This document shows, piece by piece, positions 57,963 through 64,000 of a stretch of DNA of 64,000 bases; position 1 is the stretch's first letter, and every line of letters begins with the position of its first letter. Below the pieces are notes generated by a model. The model saw only the letters and a list, made by a program, of their open reading frames with translations, was not told the origin of the DNA and searched no databases. The position numbers and the translations under genes were made by a program. The stretch is taken from positions 15,331,701 to 15,395,700 of the forward strand of contig OZ010792.1 in the NCBI GenBank assembly GCA_963932465.1, written 5' to 3'. The stretch comes from Maratus speciosus. Lineage: Eukaryota; Arthropoda; Arachnida; Araneae; Salticidae.

Positions 57963-58430
57963 GGGGAGTACACAGTGAGTGATGGTACACAGTAAGACAG
58001 CCGCTATTTTGACATAGTTATAACTTTTTCTCCTAGCTGGAACACACACTGAACCACCTCATCTTATGCAACACGTGGATGTAGTTTCGGCACTTCGGTT
58101 ACTCGTCCAGCAAAATAGTAAGTAATTATTTATTTTACAGGGGTTAAAGTTACATAAACGTCCAATTTAATGTTTATTTCTTTCATTATGGCATATATTT
58201 ACTTAAACAAACCTAGCTATATTTAATGATAGGCTATGTCGACAAAACGACACAAGCATTCAAAGCTATGAAATTGATGATGAAACAGATATGGCATCCA
58301 TTTTGTTACAACGTAATGAAAGTACACAGTGAGACACACAGTTGTGGTACACAGTGAGACGTGCCTTATTGTGCATCTACTATGCGGTTCTGAAGTAAAA
58401 AAAGTTATTTATTAATAAAAGAAGGATTTT
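57963..58430 (+). mobile_element. End of a pogo-like element with GTACACAGTGAG repeats
   Basis: TA then GGGGAGTACACAGTGAGTGA. GTACACAGT(G/A)AGAC-like motifs recur near 57969, 57989, 58321 and 58342. The GGGGAG start echoes the TIR of the element at 46687, but the subterminal motif differs. No right end found; it fades into a (CT)n/(GT)n microsatellite at 58432-58460. Confidence 0.45.
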
Positions 58431-58902
58431 TTTCTCTCTCTCTATCTGTGTGTGTGTGGGGCCGTGCGATGACTAGTGAAGTCTACTAAACGTAAGAGGC
58501 TGAAAATTTGCATGAACGTAGCCTAATGTCTGCCATTGCCCAACCGAGGCTCGTATTTTTAATTTTTTTTTTACCTAGAAATATTAATTAAAAGTCATAA
58601 ACTGCAGAAAATTATCGATAGAGTATAAAGTTGTATGATCTATTCTATTTCAAAATATTGACTAAATAAACTACTAGCAAGATATCATTAAGCAAATACT
58701 TTTTTCATTGACTAAATAGCTTAATCAGTATTGGAGTTAAATATTTGTCCGACATTTAAGTGTGTTTAAATTTTGTCAATGTTGCATCAATATTGGCAAA
58801 ATAAACTTTACAATTTCATTTACAATACAATCAGTTTTGTTTTTAAATTTTATAAAACTCATAATTTTTATTGAAGATTTTCTCCATATTAGACTTCTAC
58901 TA

Positions 58903-59367
58903 ACCCCTTGAGGGGCAAGCAATTGTGTGAACCGGAATTTTTATTTAATCAAAAATTTCACAGTGTAATTTACAATGAACTTTATAGAAATAACACACAT
59001 TTCCTTATATATATTTTCCCATTTAAAACATGATTTTCTTGGAACGGACTCCGGAATAATTAAGAGATTTTGACATCAATGCTTTATATGCTGTATTTTG
59101 AATACTACCACTTTAAATGCTTTTTCCCTACTGCATTAAACAAGGATATCCTTGATGTACTTGAGGGCAAGTAATTGTATTTCTGTGATGTCGAATTCAC
59201 ACCGGAATCCGCAAAAAGATCTATTGCAAAATAAGGAAAAGCAATTTTACGACTTTTTTCCGCCAAAGTTAGAAAAGAAAAATTTAATAAAATTTTTCTG
59301 GTGCAAATCCCCATCAATCGTAGGTGGGACAAAATATAAATAAATCCCACCGCCCCTCAAGGAGTAA
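58903..59367. mobile_element. Two abutting or nested CCCCTTGAGGGGC MITEs
   Basis: A left element starts ACCCCTTGAGGGGCAAGCAA at 58902. A second, minus-oriented element runs from CTTGAGGGCAAGTAATTG (59159) to the hairpin GGTGGGAC..TCCCACC and CCCCTCAAGGAG (59364). CAAGGATATCCTTG (59141-59154) lies at the junction. The TTAA sites are mutated. Absent from block 1. Confidence 0.55.
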
Positions 59368-59458
59368 ACCAAAGCTGGGCTATTAAAAAATGTCATAACA
59401 TTAATCTGAAATACCAGAGATCCATCGCACGGTAGGTGTGACTTAATCAAACCTATTG

Positions 59459-59632
59459 CAAGGCTGCCAGTTTGGCTTCCATTTTTATTCCGAAACTCGC
59501 ACTTTAGACTGGAAACTTCTGAAAAATATCAATTTTTGTCTGTCATGAAATAAATCTAAAGAAAACCTTTTGCTTTTTCCGGTGTAAATCTGAATTTTCT
59601 GGCTAAAAGTGGAAGTCAAACTGACAACCCTG
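59459..59632. mobile_element. hAT-like MITE, 174 bp
   Basis: Inverted ends CAAGGCTGCCAGTTTGGCTT and AAGTCAAACTGACAACCCTG. The flanking octamers ACCTATTG and ACCCACAG have diverged from each other, but the empty site in block 1 reads ACCAGTTG (4198-4205), intermediate between them. Confidence 0.65.
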
Positions 59633-59748
59633 ACCCACAGCATTTATTTGCGGGAGAGTACGAAGAACGTTTACAATGCAGTAAAGAAAAGACGTCGTTT
59701 CGGCTCGAACTTCAGAAAAGACGTATGAAGAGATCTAAAATATTTCTA

Positions 59749-60203
59749 CCGGATGTTCCAAAAATGACTGATGGATTTTAAAATTCAATATCTTGCAAAT
59801 GGTGACAGATATTTAAAAAAATTCTTGCAGGAGGGTTATGTATGATGTCAGGAGTTTTTATATTGTGATTCCTGATTTTAGTTCGAATTTCAAACAATAG
59901 ATGGCGCTGAGAGCAGTATGTGCTCAATCCAGACCCGATTTTTGGTACTTCGGGATCCATTCAATATATTTTAATCTCCTTTTTTCGCATGGAAGAACAG
60001 AAAGGTCGAAAAATCGAGCCTGGATTTAGCGGTTATTGCTTGCATCGCCATCTATCGATGCTATTTGTAACTAAAACTGAGAATCGCAGCATAAAAACCC
60101 ATGACATCTTACATAACATCCCTGCAAGAATTTTTTAAATATCTATCACCGTTTGCAAGTTATTGGATTTTAAAATCCATCTGTCATTTTTTGGGACACC
60201 CGG
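59749..60203. mobile_element. 455-bp foldback MITE, TA target, copy 2
   Basis: Diverged sister of 7313-7765 between TA 59747-59748 and 60204-60205. Right end GGGACACCCGG; left end mutated to CCGGATGTTCC. The empty site is TA at 4312-4313. Confidence 0.85.
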
Positions 60204-60734
60204 TATAAAATATTCAGAGAATCATAGCAGATAAGCCATCGGAGATTTGGCGAAAAAATTCTAATAAAAAGGTAGTATTTCTGGTGAACTCATTTCTGGA
60301 AAGCCAGCTATAGCACCAGAGATCGTGCTGTAAGTGCGCTAAAACCTAGAGTATACTCCAGATTTAGTTAAATGCAGCACACATTTTATTAAAAGCATTG
60401 TTTGTTTCTTAACATGTTTAAATGTTTCGAAAATGCATAGAAGTTGACAGCTATATTTTGGTCTGGTGTTGTATAATGTTCAAAGTGCTCCAAGTATATG
60501 CCAACAGCACAATAACTCACACAGCAGCAGCAATCATACAACATATGTTGGGAAATGTGCTATTGTCCACAAAAAAAGTAGCAACTGTGAGTATATTTAC
60601 TCGGCAACCAAAATAAAATGCACTGACATTTGTTTATGACCGATGTATGTAATCTACCTCTAATGTTTATGTTGCAAATAAACTATTTTATCACAAAATT
60701 GTCAAGAGACTTTTGAATTAAATTGTCTTGTATA

Positions 60735-61093
60735 TTTCAGTGTAGTTTCCTTTAATTCTGGAAATTTATGAAGTTTATTAATAAATTAGCTTTAATGCGA
60801 GTGTTACGATAAGATCATGTGATTATTATTTCGTTCATTGACTGCATCGTAATAGGCATATTTTATCTAACAGGATAGATGAATTTAGATATTAAAACGT
60901 CAATTCATTGATATTTTCTCATCAAATTTCATCCTAAATTATTTTTCGCTAGAAACGATAAACCGACCTCATTTATATTTCTCGAAATTGATCGCTTTTT
61001 GAAAGAGGTTAATCATCTGCCTTTTATTTTATGATGAGTGAATGTCGTGGAATAGTTGAGTTAGAGTAATAAACTGAAATAGTGAAATCTGCT
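60735..61093 (+). repeat. ~360-bp module, block 2 copy 3
   Basis: Best match to 5291-5655. Confidence 0.75.
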
Positions 61094-61262
61094 CTAGTGC
61101 AATTTTTAAAAAATGTGGTGTATTGATTAAGATGACCTTTCCAATATTTGTAAGATATACGTTATACATTTTGTCTATATTTTCTGTTTAAAAGTTTTGA
61201 TAAACCGCCTTACAGGACAATGATAAAATGTAACAAAATCAAAACTTTTGAAGCAAAATAAA

Positions 61263-61433
61263 GGCCGGGATCCAGAGAGATTTATCGCTATTAGCGAGAC
61301 GAGGTTGACCAATCAGAACTCTGCATTTTTGTGAACATTTCACTGTTTACTTCAAACAGAGAAAAGTTCTCAAAAATTCAGGCATGGTCAATATCATTTC
61401 GCTAACAGTGAAAAATCTATCTGGATCCCGACC
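61263..61433. mobile_element. 171-bp foldback MITE (GGATCCAGA ends)
   Basis: GGCCGGGATCCAGAGAGATTT... and AATCTATCTGGATCCCGACC are inverted, with the arms continuing for about 80 bp. Block 1 reads through near 6038. Target duplication unclear. Confidence 0.7.
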
Positions 61434-61869
61434 AATATTCTTATAATAATAATTCCGTTGGCTACATGTATAAACCAGCACTGATAGTTTTAAAACTAAA
61501 TATTATTCCAGCATTTCGCTGTGTTAACCGTTTTTCAATGTTGTACCAATATTGGCAAGAAATCAGTGTTATCAAATCTGATTGATGATTTATTCAGAAA
61601 CTCCAAATTTTCACTAGAATTTTTGAAAAATTATTTTTGTTTTATATGCTAATAGATATTCCGTGAACGAAATAACATAAAATCACGATTCGAAATATTT
61701 TGGCTCGGAATTTTTGAAAAAGAAATCTGCCTGATTTAGCAACATTCCAACAAAAACGCCTTCATTTCATTTTGAACAGAATTTGTTTCATTTTTCACAA
61801 CTTTTGACAGAAATAGTAACTCAACTATTTCTTTACAAACATTTTTTTTACAAAGAAATTGCATACACA

Positions 61870-62185
61870 AACACACTTCAGTAAAATGTTCTATACTTTT
61901 CAAAAAATATTAAGTTTACTAGTAAATGGAAGTTAACGTGAGAATTGCGGTGTTATCATGTAATGTTAATTATGATCAACTACTGCATTGGCATACGATC
62001 CTCATCACTAACATGACAAATGGATTTAGATATAAAGCTCATTAAATTATACTTTCCTATGGATATTTATTCTATTATGTTGATGCGAATGTATTCGGAA
62101 CCCAAAATATTCTGCTTCAAGATAAGTCTAAGATGTTTTATGTGTCTTTCAGTTGTCAATTGATTGATACCGAAATCCTTTGTAA
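61870..62185 (+). repeat. ~360-bp module, block 2 copy 4
   Basis: Pairs with 6797-7165. Confidence 0.6.
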
Positions 62186-62345
62186 TTGCTCTAGTAGTTA
62201 GATGTAGTGATGGGCAGAATAAATTATTTTACTATTCGCACGAACCATTCAGGATTGCTCAAAACCACGGCTGCTAACCTTTCAGTTTTTTATTCAATGT
62301 TTACCAGAAAAATTCTTTAGAAAACAGTTTTCTTATTTTAATCAG

Positions 62346-63545
62346 AATTGATTTAATAAACCAGAATTGATTTAATAATGTTTTCTAGTTTATTTCTGTT
62401 TTCACCTACCTCATAGTTAACATAAATTGTACATGGAATTCTCAACGGACGGCGATAATGATTTTATTTTTCATGCAAATGTTTTATTTATCGTTTGACA
62501 ATTTCGAATCGTTATTACTAAAATGAACTTCGCATATTTTGTAGAATTAAAAAGGCTGAGACGTCCAAAAATAAATTTTTAACAAAGGTTAGATCACATG
62601 ATTTGTAATTTTGTATTAGAAAATTGACAGCATTTTGGAGAATAATGTGATTTTTTGTTCATTGCAGATGTGGAAAAGGTATCTTTTACTAAATAATTTT
62701 TTATTTTAATATTCTATTTTTTTACATGCTTAAAATGGTGCATTCTAATATCTGAGACTCTAACTCTGAGATTCTAACATCTAAACTAACATTTTTCCTT
62801 GCGGAGTTGATGAGTCAAATCTGTAGCTGAAATGTTGAAAAAATTCACTGCCAGCAGAATCTACAAACAAATAAATTTGAAAATAAAAATCAGTGCTTTC
62901 ATCACGCACACTACAAAAGACAAAATATTTTACTAAAATGTCCGGCTCGAATCGATCGTTTTTCAATAAAAATTGGTAGTCAAGCCCTGCATTTCCGCCA
63001 TATTGTGACAACCTAGACCACCTCCTCTCAGCGTCAGTGAAAAACATTTTAATACCAGAGCAAATTGCCACCAGTATAAACAAACAGAAAATTTGAGAAT
63101 ATTTATAATAGAATTTTTTTATTAAAAAGTCGCTTACAGATTAATTACGAAAAAAAATTGTTTCAAAATTTACTGGTGGAATTTTGTTCCGGTGGTTATA
63201 AGTAAAGTTCATCTTATGTAAAAAATCAGCCGCCATCTTATAACAACTTCCTCAGTTACTTTGCTCGCAACTGGCAGACGATACACTATGTGTATCCTCC
63301 TCTTCAGTGATAAGTCCATTGTACTATATGAAATGCTTTTTATCAATCTTCTGTCATAGTACACCCAACTTTCACTTAAACACGTCCTTTGATTAAAGGT
63401 TGCGGTTAATTAAAAATTAATAACAAAAAAAAAATTAGCAAGCTGTTTCACAGATTGTACTCGTATTACAAAGCATATTATATATATTTTTATGGTGTTT
63501 AACAATGTATTAAAAAACTGTAACGTGAAATAATAAAACCGTTTA
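62346..63545. other. No gene recognised
   Basis: AT-rich sequence after the end of block 2. The longest frame is 100 codons on the minus strand (63083-62781); its translation suggests no known domain and it has no supporting context. Confidence 0.5.
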
Positions 63546-63547
63546 TC

Positions 63548-63748
63548 CCTTTCAGGGGCAAGGTACTTGCATTCATAACATGTTAAAATAATCGAATGAC
63601 ACTAATATTTACACAAAAATTTATTTGTAACCAAGAAAAAGTATATTTTCGCGTATTTAATAAAAGCGAAATTTTCACTGAAAAATTATGGTGCGAATGT
63701 GGCAACTAGGAATTAAAATTATGTGATTCCATATCGGCATCACCGCCC
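63548..63748. mobile_element. TTAA-type MITE, ~201 bp
   Basis: Starts CCCTTTCAGGGGCAAGG, with the left TTAA mutated (TTAT). Interior CGCGTATTTAATAAAAGCG. Ends CATCACCGCCC before TTAA 63749-63752, which it shares with the next element. Confidence 0.55.
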
Positions 63749-63752
63749 TTAA

Positions 63753-63971
63753 CCCTTTGAGGGGTGCCGTTTGCAGTCTGCAAACGGTTAATTTTAATAC
63801 CTAAATTGCCAAATGGCACTAGTAATTTTTTAGTACAATTTCGATCACATAATATACGCGGGGGGGGGGGGGGAAGCTTTTGATTATTTTCAAATAAATT
63901 TCTTCGTTATTTGCGGTGTGAATTAATTATTTGAACATTTTTTGAGCAGACATGCCTTGCCCCGGAAAGAG
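63753..63971 (+). mobile_element. TTAA MITE, 219 bp (CCGTTTGCAG..CTGCAAACGG family)
   Basis: TTAA at 63749-63752 and 63972-63975. CCCTTTGAGGGGTGCC, then the palindrome arms CCGTTTGCAG / CTGCAAACGG, ending GCCTTGCCCCGGAAAGAG. A G14 run at 63860-63873 lengthens it. Related to 20822-21037. Confidence 0.75.
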
Positions 63972-64000
63972 TTAAGGGGTTAGACTTTTAATAAAAATAA

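Larger units (their letters stand above)
55095..62345. repeat. Duplicated ~7.3-kb block, copy 2
   Basis: Collinear with 1-7785, same orientation. It lacks the insertions at 261, 709, 1820, 2051, 3072, 5753 and 7313, and has its own at 56474, 57241, 57963, 58903, 59459, 59749 and 61263. Confidence 0.8.

Noticed and set aside
62781..63083. 100-codon minus frame
   Set aside because: No recognisable domain, splice context or conservation; length is unremarkable for this amount of sequence.

Overview
The window is AT-rich eukaryotic DNA made almost entirely of transposable elements (TEs) and repeats. I see no intact host gene in 64 kb. The Ty3-type Gag-Pol, pogo/Tigger and mariner relics, Helitrons, a Penelope-like reverse transcriptase (RT) fragment and very many MITEs (short non-autonomous inverted-repeat elements) point to an arthropod. 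A chelicerate such as a spider is my guess, mainly from the style of the Gag (short N-terminal domain, then an E/K/R-rich coiled coil); this is not proven.

Layout. 1-7.8 kb and 55.1-62.35 kb are two collinear, diverged copies of one roughly 7.3-kb block. Each carries four direct copies of a ~360-bp module, and each has collected different MITEs; for many insertions the other copy still shows the empty site. 8.0-9.2 kb is a MITE cluster breaking a mariner fragment. 11.0-21.4 kb is a pogo/Tigger relic on the minus strand. Its DNA-binding coding region is split by one Helitron, which itself holds two further Helitrons of 3,016 bp in opposite orientations. 22.3-27.9 kb is a very young Ty3-type retrotransposon on the minus strand with 333-bp LTRs in which I see no difference; it has lost RT and RNase H in frame.

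28.3-38.1 kb holds a pogo MITE, several diverged tandem arrays (about 165, 180, 151 and 147 bp), an inverted pair of tRNA-like sequences and a deleted mariner. 38.6-44.6 kb is rich in ~200-bp TTAA-flanked MITEs and contains a 1.3-kb Tc1-like foldback. 44.9-52.6 kb is a second nest: a Helitron, split by a pogo-like element, split in turn by another Helitron of the same family. 52.6-54.7 kb holds a foldback, a MITE and a Penelope-like RT remnant. The last 1.6 kb has little but two MITEs.

The most unusual material is (1) nested Helitrons whose borders are fixed to the base by the reading frame of the interrupted transposase; (2) a set of MITEs, several exactly 200 bp between TTAA sites, that share an interior motif but each carry a different perfect palindrome beside one end; and (3) a retrotransposon with a lethal internal deletion but matching LTRs, so it must have been copied by an enzyme supplied from elsewhere.
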